Below are positions 18,188-27,303 of a stretch of 64,000 nt of DNA, one piece after another; the first letter of the stretch is position 1; the number at the start of each line of letters is the position of its first letter. The DNA comes from Kapaibacterium sp044224925 (GTDB taxonomy: Bacteria > Bacteroidota > Ignavibacteria > Kapaibacteriales > Kapaibacteriaceae): positions 310,001 to 374,000 of the forward strand of contig JBGAJM010000001.1 in assembly GCA_044224925.1 (NCBI GenBank). Direction: 5' to 3'. The position numbers were made by a program, and so were the translations under genes. The notes beneath the pieces are model-generated. The model made no database searches. It was not told the DNA's origin and worked only from the letters and a program-made list of their open reading frames with translations.

Positions 18188-19315
18188 ATGTTCACGCTCC
18201 ATCATACCGACCCACTGTCGAAGGCCCGTGCAGGTGTGCTTCACACCGATCACGGCGACATCCCGACGCCCATCTTCATGCCGGTGGGAACGCAAGGTGC
18301 CGTCAAGGCCATCGATCATCGATCTCTTGTGGAGCTCGATGCCAAGATCATTCTTGGCAACACGTATCACTTGTACTTGCGACCCGGCACGGAAGTGCTT
18401 CATACCATGGGTGGATTGCATCGGTTCATGAATTGGGACCGACCGATCCTTACCGACAGTGGTGGCTTTCAAGTGTATTCGTTGCGCGAGATCCGCAAGA
18501 TGAGCGATACGGGTGTGGAGTTCCGCTCGCATCTCGATGGGTCCAAGCATCTGTTCACGCCGGAACGTGTGGTGGACATGCAACGTGCCATCGGGTCCGA
18601 CATCATGATGGTCCTCGACGAATGCACGGGCAATCCCGCCACCTACGAACAAGCGCGATCCAGCATGGAGCTCACCCTTCGGTGGGCAGATCGAGCCGTT
18701 GAACGATTCGAAGCCACACAACCATTGTACGGGCATCAACAGTTCCATTTCGGCATCGGACAGGGAAGCACCTATGCAGATCTGCGCAAGATCTGCATGG
18801 AGGAGCTCGTGCAGAAGCGATTCGACGGGTATGCCATTGGTGGACTTGCCGTAGGGGAACCTGCAGAGTCCATGCTGGCCATGATCGATGTGAGCACGGA
18901 CGTGATGCCCGTTAACAAGGCCCGCTACCTGATGGGCGTGGGCACGCCCGAGAACATCCTCACGGCCATCGAGCGCGGTGTTGACATGTTCGACTGCGTC
19001 ATGCCCACGCGCAATGCCCGCAACGGGACGATGTTCACCACGAAGGGAAAGGTGAACATCAAGAACACGCGCTACAAACTGTCGGAAGAGCCGCTCGACG
19101 ATGCACTCGACTGCTATGCCAGTCAGAACTTCTCTCTGGCGTATCTTCGTCATCTGTTCGTGAGCGGCGAGATCCTTGGCCTTCAACTTGCCACCATGCA
19201 GAACCTCGCCCTCTACCTGTGGCTCACGCGTACCGCTCGAGAGAAAATCTTGGAAGGGACGTTTCGTCAGTGGGCCGGCGAGACCATCGAACAACTCAAC
19301 GCACCACGTCTCTAA
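18188..19315 (+). CDS. tgt: tRNA-guanine transglycosylase
   Basis: The 375-residue enzyme inserts preQ1 at the wobble base of GUN tRNAs. The TIM-barrel motifs are intact: LTDSGGFQVYSL with general-base Asp at 90, the GGLAVGEP substrate loop, and nucleophile region FDCVMPTRNARNG. The zinc site is not: the usual CxCxxC reads LDCYAS, so two of three cysteine ligands are missing while the downstream histidine (RHLF) remains. I recall similar loss in Bacteroidota Tgt proteins. Followed by yajC, as in many bacteria. Confidence 0.93.
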   Translation: MFTLHHTDPLSKARAGVLHTDHGDIPTPIFMPVGTQGAVKAIDHRSLVELDAKIILGNTYHLYLRPGTEVLHTMGGLHRFMNWDRPILTDSGGFQVYSLREIRKMSDTGVEFRSHLDGSKHLFTPERVVDMQRAIGSDIMMVLDECTGNPATYEQARSSMELTLRWADRAVERFEATQPLYGHQQFHFGIGQGSTYADLRKICMEELVQKRFDGYAIGGLAVGEPAESMLAMIDVSTDVMPVNKARYLMGVGTPENILTAIERGVDMFDCVMPTRNARNGTMFTTKGKVNIKNTRYKLSEEPLDDALDCYASQNFSLAYLRHLFVSGEILGLQLATMQNLALYLWLTRTAREKILEGTFRQWAGETIEQLNAPRL

Positions 19316-19340
19316 CGCACCACGTTCAAAAGGAACACTC

Positions 19341-19661
19341 ATGCTCTCATTGATCCTCATGTCACCAGCCCCATCGGGCGGCGCAGCACCGGATGGCGGC
19401 AGTCAGCTGCTTTCGACCGTTATCATGTTCGGTTCTGTGATCCTCATCTTCTACTTCATGATGATCCGTCCGCAACAGAAGCGCGCCAAGGAACACAAGG
19501 CCTTGCTCGATGCCGTGAAGAAGGGCGACAAGGTCGTGACCACATCCGGTATTCATGGTACCGTCTCTGAAGTGGACGAGACCACCATTCTGATCCAGAT
19601 CGCCGACAATACGCGCGTGAAGTTCGACAAGGCCTCGGTCGCGTCGGTGGATGCGAAATAA
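19341..19661 (+). CDS. yajC: Preprotein translocase accessory subunit YajC
   Basis: A 106-residue protein with one membrane helix (VIMFGSVILIFYFMMI) followed by RPQQKRAKEHKALLDAVKKG and a small beta domain (GDKVVTTSGIHGTVSEVD), the canonical YajC order. It associates with SecDF in the inner membrane. The ATG at 19341 follows AAAAGGAAC. The conserved tgt-yajC order supports the call; secD does not follow here, ribBA does, with an overlapping start. Confidence 0.93.
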   Translation: MLSLILMSPAPSGGAAPDGGSQLLSTVIMFGSVILIFYFMMIRPQQKRAKEHKALLDAVKKGDKVVTTSGIHGTVSEVDETTILIQIADNTRVKFDKASVASVDAK

Positions 19662-19671
19662 CGATCCGTTT

Positions 19672-20871
19672 ATGATGCATCGCATAGAAGAAGCCGTCGA
19701 CGATATCCGACAAGGAAAGTGCGTGATCGTGGTCGACGATGAAGACCGCGAGAACGAGGGAGATCTCGTCTGTGCCTCGGAACTCTGTACCGAGCAACTG
19801 ATCAACTTCATGGCTACGGAGGCGCGCGGACTCATCTGCGTGTCCGTGACCGAAGAGCGTGCGCGCGAACTGCAGCTTCCGCTCATGGTCAAGGACAACT
19901 CCGCCTTGCATGGAACACGGTTCACCATTTCGGTGGACTATGTGCATGGCACGGCATCGGGGATCTCCGTGGCAGACCGAACGGCCACCGTCCGTGCCAT
20001 GGCCGACCCGGCCACACGACCCGACGATCTCGGTCGCCCAGGCCACATCTTCCCGCTCATTGCCATGGAAGGTGGCGTGTTGCGGAGGGCGGGACATACC
20101 GAAGCCGTCGTCGACCTCATGGTCCTCGCCGGTCTGCGTCCGTCCGGAGCCCTGTGCGAGATCCTCAAGGCCGATGGATCCATGGCGCGATTGCCGGACC
20201 TTATGGCCTTTGCCGAGCAGCACGACCTGAAGATCATCTCCGTGCAGGACCTCATTGCATACCGTCGCGCCAAGGAGCGCCTCGTGACCATGGTGGCCGA
20301 GGCCAAGCTGCCAAGCGACTACGGCGAGTTCACCATCAAGGTCTATCAGAACACCGTCGACGGCAAGGAACATGTTGCCATCGTCAAGGGCGATGTGACC
20401 ACGCCGGAACCCGTGCTCGTACGCGTCCATAGCGAATGCCTTACGGGCGATCTCTTCGGGTCCCGTCGGTGCGATTGCGGTCCACAACTCCATGCCGCCC
20501 TCTCCCTTATCGAACAGGAAGGCCGAGGCGTGGTGCTCTACATGCGCCAGGAAGGTCGCGGCATCGGCCTGGTGAATAAGATCAAGGCCTATGCCCTGCA
20601 GGAGCAGGGGATGGATACCGTCGAGGCCAACGAGGAGCTTGGCTTCCAGCCCGACCCGCGTGATTACGGCATCGGGGCGCAGATCCTGTACGACCTGGGT
20701 GTGCGCCACATGCGCCTGATGACGAACAATCCCAAGAAGCGCGTGGGATTGCAGAGCTACGGACTCGAGGTCACCGATCTGGTGCCGCTCGAGATCCAGG
20801 CCACCACCGAGAATCAGCGATATTTAGAAGTGAAGCGCGACAAGATGGGGCATTTGCTCCGCCATCTGTAA
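19672..20871 (+). CDS. ribBA: Bifunctional RibBA: DHBP synthase / GTP cyclohydrolase II
   Basis: The enzyme starts both branches of riboflavin synthesis. Residues about 1-200 are the ribulose-5-phosphate converting domain (VVDDEDRENEGDLV, GRPGHIFPL, HTEAVVDLM). The rest is GTP cyclohydrolase II, with zinc ligands in CLTGDLFGSRRCDCGPQL and the GQEGRGIG-type loop (MRQEGRGIGLVNKI). I chose ATG 19672; an in-frame ATG at 19651 overlapping yajC would add seven residues and cannot be excluded. The stop is followed at once by a terminator hairpin. Confidence 0.93.
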   Translation: MMHRIEEAVDDIRQGKCVIVVDDEDRENEGDLVCASELCTEQLINFMATEARGLICVSVTEERARELQLPLMVKDNSALHGTRFTISVDYVHGTASGISVADRTATVRAMADPATRPDDLGRPGHIFPLIAMEGGVLRRAGHTEAVVDLMVLAGLRPSGALCEILKADGSMARLPDLMAFAEQHDLKIISVQDLIAYRRAKERLVTMVAEAKLPSDYGEFTIKVYQNTVDGKEHVAIVKGDVTTPEPVLVRVHSECLTGDLFGSRRCDCGPQLHAALSLIEQEGRGVVLYMRQEGRGIGLVNKIKAYALQEQGMDTVEANEELGFQPDPRDYGIGAQILYDLGVRHMRLMTNNPKKRVGLQSYGLEVTDLVPLEIQATTENQRYLEVKRDKMGHLLRHL

Positions 20872-20881
20872 ATTGTCGCAT

Positions 20882-20906
20882 CTGCGCCCTGGCGCAGTTT
20901 TTTTTT
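20882..20906 (+). terminator. Intrinsic terminator between ribBA and greA
   Basis: A perfect 7-bp stem CTGCGCC/GGCGCAG with a 2-base CT spacer is followed by nine T residues. It ends the tgt-yajC-ribBA transcript. It lies only about 13 bases before the greA start and its Shine-Dalgarno GAGGAGAG, so it may instead, or also, sit in the greA leader as an attenuator. Confidence 0.85.
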
Positions 20907-20919
20907 CGAGGAGAGTCCC

Positions 20920-21396
20920 ATGTCAGCCGATGCCATCTACGTCACCCGTGAATTCTTGGAATCAACACAGGTAGAAGTTCACGAGCTCAAAACGAAGGGC
21001 CGCAAGGAGATCGCACAGAAGATCGCCGATGCACGGTCGCATGGAGACTTGTCCGAGAATGCCGACTACGATGCCGCAAAGCACGAACAGGAACTGCTCG
21101 AGATCCGCATCTCACGGATGGAGGCCATGCTCGCTCGCGCCCAGGTGATCGAGGCAGGGGACTTCCCCGACGATAAGATCTACATCCTGAGCCGCGTCCG
21201 CCTGATCAACAAAAAAGTGAACCGCGAGATCGAGTATCTCCTCGTCAGTCCCGAAGAGGCCGACGTTGAGCAGAACAAGCTGTCGGTGACCTCGCCGCTG
21301 GGTAAGGCCCTGCTGGGCAAGGCCGTGGGCGACATCGTCGAGACCAAGGCACCGGTGGGCATCATCCAATACGAAGTATTGGGTATCAGCAAGTAG
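20920..21396 (+). CDS. greA: Transcription elongation factor GreA
   Basis: The 158-residue protein rescues backtracked RNA polymerase by stimulating transcript cleavage. The N-terminal coiled coil carries the acidic tip (HGDLSENADYDAAK) that enters the secondary channel. The C-terminal FKBP-like domain ends SPLGKALLGKAVGD...VGIIQYEVLGI. Start ATG 20920 is preceded by GAGGAGAG. A T-rich terminator hairpin lies immediately upstream. The only promoter-like sequence before it is TAAATTG at 20869-20875, overlapping the ribBA stop. Confidence 0.95.
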   Translation: MSADAIYVTREFLESTQVEVHELKTKGRKEIAQKIADARSHGDLSENADYDAAKHEQELLEIRISRMEAMLARAQVIEAGDFPDDKIYILSRVRLINKKVNREIEYLLVSPEEADVEQNKLSVTSPLGKALLGKAVGDIVETKAPVGIIQYEVLGISK

Positions 21397-21405
21397 CCTT
21401 TTTAG

Positions 21406-21413
21406 TACGTTTG
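21406..21413 (+). promoter_or_regulatory. Putative -7 promoter element TACGTTTG
   Basis: TAnnTTTG match ten bases after the greA stop and 53 bases before the subtilase start, so that gene would have a normal leader with an AGAGG ribosome-binding site. Confidence 0.5.
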
Positions 21414-21465
21414 CCTCTAGCCCGTGCTCTTTCCACGGCCCATTTCAAACCACAGAGGTGTTCCT

Positions 21466-22665
21466 ATGCAACGTCGTTTCTACGCTGTTCTTGCTTCGTG
21501 CATGATCGCCTTCGGCCTGGCATCGTGTTCGCAGCAATCCGATGTGACCTCGCCGATACGAACGGGTGACCCTGTACCAGGTCAGTACATTGTCCAATTC
21601 CGCCCTGCCGCCTTCCAGGAAAAGGGACTTAACATCAAGTCCATGTCCAAAGATGCCCGCATCGAGGCTGTGCGCTCCGTAGCATCGAACATGCTGCGCG
21701 AGGTCGGTATCGGTCCGGATCAACTGGGCGTTGCCTTCGGTACGGCCGTGCAGGGATGCGTGGTCACCGTGTCCACCGACAAGGCGGCTCTCTTGGCAAA
21801 GCATCGCGACGTGTTGCGTGTTGAGCCAGATCGCTACATTCAATTGCCACCGTTCACGATGATGGCAAAACCCGGTGGAGGAGGAACGACGCCGGCCGCA
21901 CAAGTGACGCCATGGGGTATCACACGTGTTGGAGGCAAGGGCATTCCACGTCCGGGCGCTGTTGCATGGATCGTGGATACGGGCATCGACTTCAATCATG
22001 CAGAACTCAATGTGGACAAGGCAAGTAGCAAGACCTTCGTGCCACGCACGAACTCGGCGAACGACGAGAACGGTCATGGTTCGCACGTGGCAGGCATCAT
22101 TGCAGCACGTGACAACACGGTGGGCGTGGTAGGTGTTGCGCCGGGCGCAGAGCTCATTTCCATGCGCGTGCTCGACCGCAATGGTGCAGGTCAGTTTTCC
22201 TACTCGATCCAGGCCTTCGACTACATCGCCGTCAATGGCGTTGAAGGCGACGTGGTCAACTACAGCGTCGGTCCAACGTCGCGCTACACCAGTCAGATCC
22301 TCGACGATGCCGTGGCATCCGTTGGTGCCAAGGGCATCAGCGTTTGTCTTGCCGCCGGTAATGCTGCCGACGACTGCATCTACTATTCGCCGGCTCGTGT
22401 GAACGTTCCGAACGTCTACACCATCTCTGCCTTCGGCGCCAACGATGTCTTTGCCTCGTTCTCGAACTACGGCACCCCCGTGGATTACTCCGAGCCCGGC
22501 GTGAACATCTATTCGTGCTACAAGGGTGGTGGCTATGCGACCATGAGCGGCACATCGATGGCCTCACCGCATGCTGCGGGGATCCTCATGTGCGGTGCCA
22601 TTGGAACCACGAACAATGTGACCGGTGATAAGGACGCTGTAGCGGACCCTATCGGCACGAGATAA
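21466..22665 (+). CDS. S8 subtilisin-like serine protease, lipoprotein
   Basis: The 399-residue protease has a lipoprotein leader with lipobox LASC (Cys21) and an inhibitor-I9-like propeptide (GQYIVQFRP to VLRVEPDRYI, residues 39-125). The catalytic domain shows Asp171 (VDTGID), His204 (NGHGSHVAG), oxyanion Asn299 (AAGNA) and Ser364 (SGTSMASPHAAG). It should act at the cell surface or in the periplasm. It lacks a T9SS sorting domain, ending about 35 residues after the serine. Start ATG 21466 has AGAGG upstream; the frame is open to 21424 but without leader features. Confidence 0.92.
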   Translation: MQRRFYAVLASCMIAFGLASCSQQSDVTSPIRTGDPVPGQYIVQFRPAAFQEKGLNIKSMSKDARIEAVRSVASNMLREVGIGPDQLGVAFGTAVQGCVVTVSTDKAALLAKHRDVLRVEPDRYIQLPPFTMMAKPGGGGTTPAAQVTPWGITRVGGKGIPRPGAVAWIVDTGIDFNHAELNVDKASSKTFVPRTNSANDENGHGSHVAGIIAARDNTVGVVGVAPGAELISMRVLDRNGAGQFSYSIQAFDYIAVNGVEGDVVNYSVGPTSRYTSQILDDAVASVGAKGISVCLAAGNAADDCIYYSPARVNVPNVYTISAFGANDVFASFSNYGTPVDYSEPGVNIYSCYKGGGYATMSGTSMASPHAAGILMCGAIGTTNNVTGDKDAVADPIGTR

Positions 22666-22671
22666 CACTGC

Positions 22672-23169
22672 ATGCAATGGTTCCTGGCCGTCGTCACGAT
22701 CGGCATCCTTGGCGTTCTGCCGTGTCATGCCTCAGATCCGCTCACGCCGGGAAAACTTCCGTCGACATTCTATCTTCGTTCGGTGGGCGTCTCCTTCAGT
22801 GGACGCACACCGGGCGGGATCGCCGCCACGGCGAACATCCAGATCATGCGAGGTCTTTCCCTCGATCTCGGACCCGCCATCAGTAGAGTTCCAACAGGCG
22901 TCAATCTTTCTACGCTTGGAATTCCTGTTGTATGTTGGGGTGAGCTTGGCACAACGGACATCGTTCGATTTGGTATCGGCTATCACTGGCTTCCGCTCGA
23001 GAGCGATGGACAAGCACTGGTGGGGATCGGCTATCAACTCAACGATCCGAAGTACGACCTCAACTTTGCCATCGACCTCATGTATTCCCTCGACGAACGG
23101 TCCCGCACTCGATTTGCCAGTTGGCTCTACATGTTCGGACTCACTATCACTGTTCCACTTCACCGGTGA
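22672..23169 (+). CDS. Small exported protein, probable outer-membrane barrel
   Basis: A 165-residue protein with a signal peptide (WFLAVVTIGILGVLPCHA). Alternating hydrophobic strands follow (FGIGYHWLPL, ALVGIGYQLND, NFAIDLMYSL) and it ends on WLYMFGLTITVPLHR, consistent with a short beta-barrel. Family not recognised. It begins seven bases after the subtilase stop and five bases before the esterase gene, so the three probably form one transcript of cell-envelope products. Confidence 0.65.
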   Translation: MQWFLAVVTIGILGVLPCHASDPLTPGKLPSTFYLRSVGVSFSGRTPGGIAATANIQIMRGLSLDLGPAISRVPTGVNLSTLGIPVVCWGELGTTDIVRFGIGYHWLPLESDGQALVGIGYQLNDPKYDLNFAIDLMYSLDERSRTRFASWLYMFGLTITVPLHR

Positions 23170-23173
23170 TCTC

Positions 23174-25465
23174 ATGAATGTTCATTTCCTCCGTCGGATC
23201 CTCACACGCATCACGCTGCCCATCCTGTGCCTTGCCAACTTCGTTCCGTTGGTGCATGCACAGATCCCCACACCCATCGTCTGGTTCCGGGCCGATACGC
23301 TGGTGACGAAGACCGACAGCGGTTTTGTGGAGTCGTGGAAGAATCTAGGGTCAGGAGGCGGCGAGGCCGTTGCAACGGGCGCTGCACGTCCGATCTATGC
23401 AGGGTCCTCGATCGGTGGCAAGCCCGGACTGATCTTCAATGGCACGTCCACGTTCATGACGGCACCGTCGGTCTTTCCCGTCAACGCCGACTACACGGTC
23501 TATGCCGTTGTGCGCAACACCACGGTCGCCGGTGCGAACAACATCCTCGGCGGAGCATCGCGCACCATTTGGTTGAACAGCTCCCTTGCACCGCGCGTCC
23601 TGCACAATGGCGACTTCGCCCATCAAGTGGCAAGTGGCGTCACGCTGCCGAACGGCACGGGCATCATCCGCGTGCGCTACGTGCAAGGCACGAAGACGGT
23701 GAGCATTCATGTGAACAATGCAAAGGGTGAAGAGGGGCCGATCCCTGCTACGGCAGATCCATCGATGTTCATCGGTGCGTATGCGTCGAGCAACTTCTTC
23801 AGTGGACACATCAGCGAGATCCTTGTCTTTGCCAAAGCTCTTTCCGACAATGAGATCACGAACATCGATCAGTACTTGCATACGCGCTACGGCATCTATC
23901 GGACGCCGCCGCCCGAGCCGCCGCTCGTACAGCTCAACAATCCGCCGCGTGCGTTTCAGATCTATCCGTTGGCACCGGCTCCAATGCGGAAGGTGGATCT
24001 GAGTGGGACGACATTGGTGGACGGGATCGACAGTATCAAGATCAAGCGGAACTACTTTGGGGTGACGTACTACTTCGGCGGACCGCTGAATCCGAGTCGC
24101 GGTACAACGTTCAAGTATGAGTTCGTGGCCGATACCATTCAGCAGGACTTCGAGATCTATGTGCGGCGCAGTGGTGCGTGGACGCAGGTGTTGAATGCAC
24201 CGAGCATTCTGGCCGGCATCGGTATTGCCGTCTGCGGTCAGTCCAATTCGATCTTCGGTGGATCGCTCGACGGCATCGGCAATGCGCGAACCATTGGCAG
24301 CAACTTCCAGAACTCTCGGTCGGACACGGCCTTCAAACTCGCCATGTGCACCGGCAATGGCGGCGATGCGAACATCGGCGCATGGCCCATGCAGTTGGCA
24401 CGCAACCTTGCATTGTTCGATCGATATCCGACGCTCACCATCAACGGTGGTGTGGGTGGTACGACCATCGAACAACACTATCCCGATCCCGACGATCGCA
24501 TGAACGTGAACACCATCTACGGTTCATGGCTCTATCGCGTCGAGAAGAGCGGCATGCGCTCAACGCTCGAACACTTGTTCTGGTATCAGGGCGAGTCGAA
24601 CAATGGCGAAGGATATGCCGATAAGTTCGACAAGATGTATCAGGCCTGGCACGAAGACCTTCCGAATCTCAAGCACATCTATGTGATCCAGATCCATACG
24701 GGATGTGGGGGAGAGGGACATGCCTTGCTTCGCGACATGCAGCGACGGTTCAAGGACAAGTATCCCGACGTGGAAGTACATGCGGCTTCCGGTCTGCCCG
24801 GACACGACGGATGTCACTTCGCAACCGACGGATACAAGGCACTCGGTGACCAGGTGTATCGACTGCTGCTTCGCAATCAGATCTCCAAGGTCTACGAAGA
24901 GGATGTGGAATCGCCCAATGTGAGATCCGCCACGTATACGAACGAGTCGCGCACCGATGTGCGCATCACCTTCCGCAACGTGAAGCGCGGCATCTCGTTC
25001 ACACCGAGCTTTGACTACGCAGGTAAGCTTCGCACGCCAACAGAGGGCTTCCTTGTCAACGACTCCGTTGGCAAGGTCACGAACGTGACAACGGACGGGA
25101 ACGATGTGATCCTCACGCTGGCAACGCCGGGCTCTGCGTCCTTCATCTCGTATGTGCCCGACCGGTATTATGCCGACACGGCCGTGGTCTTCCAAGGACC
25201 GTGGATCCAGAATCAGAATGGCATCGGTGCCATGACGTTCCGTGTGACGGTCGATGGCGTGAGCAGTGTGGCTGACGATGCTGCTGCGGCGGCGGCCTCG
25301 CGGACCGGTCTGGTCGTCCACGTTGGTGAACCCATGCCATGGGAAGGTTCGCACCTCTGGTACGCCCTTGACGGGTCGGTGGTCTCCAGCGGTGAACCCC
25401 TCGTCCCCGCACTGGCGCCCGGCATCTACGTTGCCGACGGACGCCTCGTCTGCGTTATTCCGTAG
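23174..25465 (+). CDS. Secreted esterase: LamG-like plus sialate O-acetylesterase domain
   Basis: The 763-residue protein has a signal peptide ending LVHA-Q. An N-terminal concanavalin-like (LamG) domain covers residues about 25-230 (NGTSTFMTAPSVF, GHISEILVFAKAL, DQYLHTRYGI). An SGNH-type sialate O-acetylesterase domain follows, with AVCGQSNSIFGGS, WYQGESNNGEGYADKF and DGCHFATDGYKALGDQ holding the Ser, Glu and Asp/His blocks. It probably removes acetyl groups from extracellular polysaccharide. The last 45 residues (GSHLWYALDGSVVSSG, APGIYVADGR) resemble a degenerate T9SS sorting domain. Start ATG 23174. Confidence 0.82.
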   Translation: MNVHFLRRILTRITLPILCLANFVPLVHAQIPTPIVWFRADTLVTKTDSGFVESWKNLGSGGGEAVATGAARPIYAGSSIGGKPGLIFNGTSTFMTAPSVFPVNADYTVYAVVRNTTVAGANNILGGASRTIWLNSSLAPRVLHNGDFAHQVASGVTLPNGTGIIRVRYVQGTKTVSIHVNNAKGEEGPIPATADPSMFIGAYASSNFFSGHISEILVFAKALSDNEITNIDQYLHTRYGIYRTPPPEPPLVQLNNPPRAFQIYPLAPAPMRKVDLSGTTLVDGIDSIKIKRNYFGVTYYFGGPLNPSRGTTFKYEFVADTIQQDFEIYVRRSGAWTQVLNAPSILAGIGIAVCGQSNSIFGGSLDGIGNARTIGSNFQNSRSDTAFKLAMCTGNGGDANIGAWPMQLARNLALFDRYPTLTINGGVGGTTIEQHYPDPDDRMNVNTIYGSWLYRVEKSGMRSTLEHLFWYQGESNNGEGYADKFDKMYQAWHEDLPNLKHIYVIQIHTGCGGEGHALLRDMQRRFKDKYPDVEVHAASGLPGHDGCHFATDGYKALGDQVYRLLLRNQISKVYEEDVESPNVRSATYTNESRTDVRITFRNVKRGISFTPSFDYAGKLRTPTEGFLVNDSVGKVTNVTTDGNDVILTLATPGSASFISYVPDRYYADTAVVFQGPWIQNQNGIGAMTFRVTVDGVSSVADDAAAAAASRTGLVVHVGEPMPWEGSHLWYALDGSVVSSGEPLVPALAPGIYVADGRLVCVIP

Positions 25466-25489
25466 CCCTTCATTCTCCGTATCTTCGCA

Positions 25490-25517
25490 GGCCATCGTTT
25501 CTCCGGAAACGGTGGCC
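25490..25517 (+). promoter_or_regulatory. Strong hairpin in accD leader
   Basis: A 12-bp stem (one G-U pair) closes a TCCG loop, so RNA would form a C(UCCG)G tetraloop of the very stable UNCG class. No T-run follows, so it is not a classical terminator. TATCTTCG at 25479-25486 is one mismatch from the promoter consensus and would place the hairpin at the 5' end of the accD mRNA. Confidence 0.6.
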
Positions 25518-25541
25518 TTGTAGTACCACATTGAACTGATC

Positions 25542-26393
25542 ATGGCCTGGTTCCTTCGAAAATCCAAGAACATCTCCGAGACAACACAGCGTGAGATGCC
25601 CGACGGCCTATGGACGAAATGTCCATCCTGCGCCACGATCATCTATCGCAAAGAACTCGAGGAGCACGCCTTCACGTGTCCGAAGTGCGAACACCATTTC
25701 CGGATCGGGAGCAACAAGTACATCGACGTGCTGTTCGACCTGGGTTCGTTCCACGAGATGGACGAAAAGGTGCGATCGGCCGACCCGCTGGAGTTCACCG
25801 ATACACGACCCTATAAGGCCCGATTGAAGGAGGCCTATTCGAAATCGGGTCTGCCCGATGCAGTTACGACGGGCATGGGAACGATCGATGGCAAGGTGAT
25901 CAGCTTCGGCTGTATGAACTTCGGATTCATCGGCGGTTCGATGGGCTCGGTGGTCGGTGAGAAATTCATGCGCGCTGCAAAGCGCTCGCTGGATCAGCGC
26001 GTGCCCTTCGTCTTCATCAGCGCTTCGGGTGGCGCACGGATGCAGGAAGCGGCGCTCTCGCTCATGCAAATGGCCAAGACCAGTGCCGTCCTCAGCGAGC
26101 TCGCCGAGAATGGCATTCCCTATATCAGCATCCTCACGGATCCCACCACGGGTGGTGTCTCGGCATCGTATGCCATGTTGGGCGACATCATCATTGGTGA
26201 GCCCAAGGCATTGATCGGTTTTGCAGGTCCGCGTGTGATCGAGCAGACCATTCGCAAGAAACTACCCGAAGGTTTCCAACGCTCCGAGTTCCTGCTCGAG
26301 CATGGATTCCTTGATATGGTCGTGCATCGCAAGGACCTGCGCAAGTCGCTCTCCAAGGTGCTCGGTATGCTCGGTGGAGGAGCGAATGCATAA
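25542..26393 (+). CDS. accD: Acetyl-CoA carboxylase carboxyltransferase subunit beta
   Basis: The 283-residue protein transfers carboxyl from carboxybiotin to acetyl-CoA together with AccA. The N-terminal four-cysteine zinc finger is intact (C27, C30, C46, C49: CPSC and CPKC). The crotonase-like core includes FGFIGGSMGSVVGEK, SASGGARMQEAALSLMQM and PTTGGVSASYAMLGD. Length fits. accA is not seen in the window. The end overlaps the arginase start by eight bases. Confidence 0.95.
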   Translation: MAWFLRKSKNISETTQREMPDGLWTKCPSCATIIYRKELEEHAFTCPKCEHHFRIGSNKYIDVLFDLGSFHEMDEKVRSADPLEFTDTRPYKARLKEAYSKSGLPDAVTTGMGTIDGKVISFGCMNFGFIGGSMGSVVGEKFMRAAKRSLDQRVPFVFISASGGARMQEAALSLMQMAKTSAVLSELAENGIPYISILTDPTTGGVSASYAMLGDIIIGEPKALIGFAGPRVIEQTIRKKLPEGFQRSEFLLEHGFLDMVVHRKDLRKSLSKVLGMLGGGANA

Positions 26394-27303
26394 GCCCACG
26401 CGCGTTCGCATGATCGGCTTTCCGATCGATCTTGGTGCCGACCGACGTGGTGTGGACATGGGTCCGTCGGCCCTTCGCATTGCAGACATCGACAAAAAGC
26501 TCGAAGCACTCGGCTACACGGTGATCGACGAAGGCGACATTCCGGTGCGCAACATCGAAGTGCAGGAGATGGCCGACGTCAAGCTCAAGTATCTGCCCGA
26601 GATCGCCGAGATGAGCGCCGTGCTCGCTTCGCGCGTGGAGAGTGTGCTCGACGATGGAGATTTTCCGCTCATCCTGGGCGGCGATCACTCCATGAGCATC
26701 GGCTCGCTCGCAGGCATCGGAGCGCACTGTGCAAAACACAAGAAGACGTTGGGTGTGATCTGGATCGATGCCCATGCCGACATGAACACGGCCGAGACCA
26801 CACCGAGTGGGAACATTCACGGCATGCCCGTTTCTGTTGCTCTTGGCATCGGTCATCCATCGCTCACCTCCATTGGCGGCAACTTCCCCAAGCTCGATCC
26901 CCGCAACCTTGCCATCGTTGGCCTTCGCAGCATCGACCCCGGAGAGCGTGAGCTCATCAAGGAACTTGGCGTGGCCGCGTACACGATGTTCGACGTCGAC
27001 AAGCTCGGTATGTATGAGATCGCCTCGCGTGTGTTGGAAGACATGGCACGCAGCGTCGATCACTTGCACATCTCCTTCGATGTTGATGGCGTGGATCCGT
27101 CCTTTGCGCCCGGTGTTGGAACGCCGGTCCCGGGTGGACTGAGCTTCCGCGAAACGCATCTCTTCATGGAAATGATCTCGCAGGTCGAGGCGTACGCCTC
27201 GCTCGAGGTTGCCGAGGTGAATCCCATCCTCGATGTTCGCAACAGCACGGCCGAGTTCGCTTCCGACGTCGTCAGCAGTTCGATGGGGAAGAGGATCCTC
27301 TAG
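26386..27303 (+). CDS. rocF: Arginase
   Basis: The 305-residue ureohydrolase cleaves arginine to ornithine and urea. All manganese ligands are visible: H101 in GGDHS, D128/H130/D132 in WIDAHADMN, and D232/D234 in SFDVDGVDP. TPSGNIHGMP after the first metal block and GTPVPGGLSFRE near the end favour arginase over agmatinase. The ATG at 26386 overlaps the accD stop; a second ATG at 26410 is possible. No arginine-transport or ornithine genes are adjacent. Confidence 0.92.
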   Translation: MHKPTRVRMIGFPIDLGADRRGVDMGPSALRIADIDKKLEALGYTVIDEGDIPVRNIEVQEMADVKLKYLPEIAEMSAVLASRVESVLDDGDFPLILGGDHSMSIGSLAGIGAHCAKHKKTLGVIWIDAHADMNTAETTPSGNIHGMPVSVALGIGHPSLTSIGGNFPKLDPRNLAIVGLRSIDPGERELIKELGVAAYTMFDVDKLGMYEIASRVLEDMARSVDHLHISFDVDGVDPSFAPGVGTPVPGGLSFRETHLFMEMISQVEAYASLEVAEVNPILDVRNSTAEFASDVVSSSMGKRIL

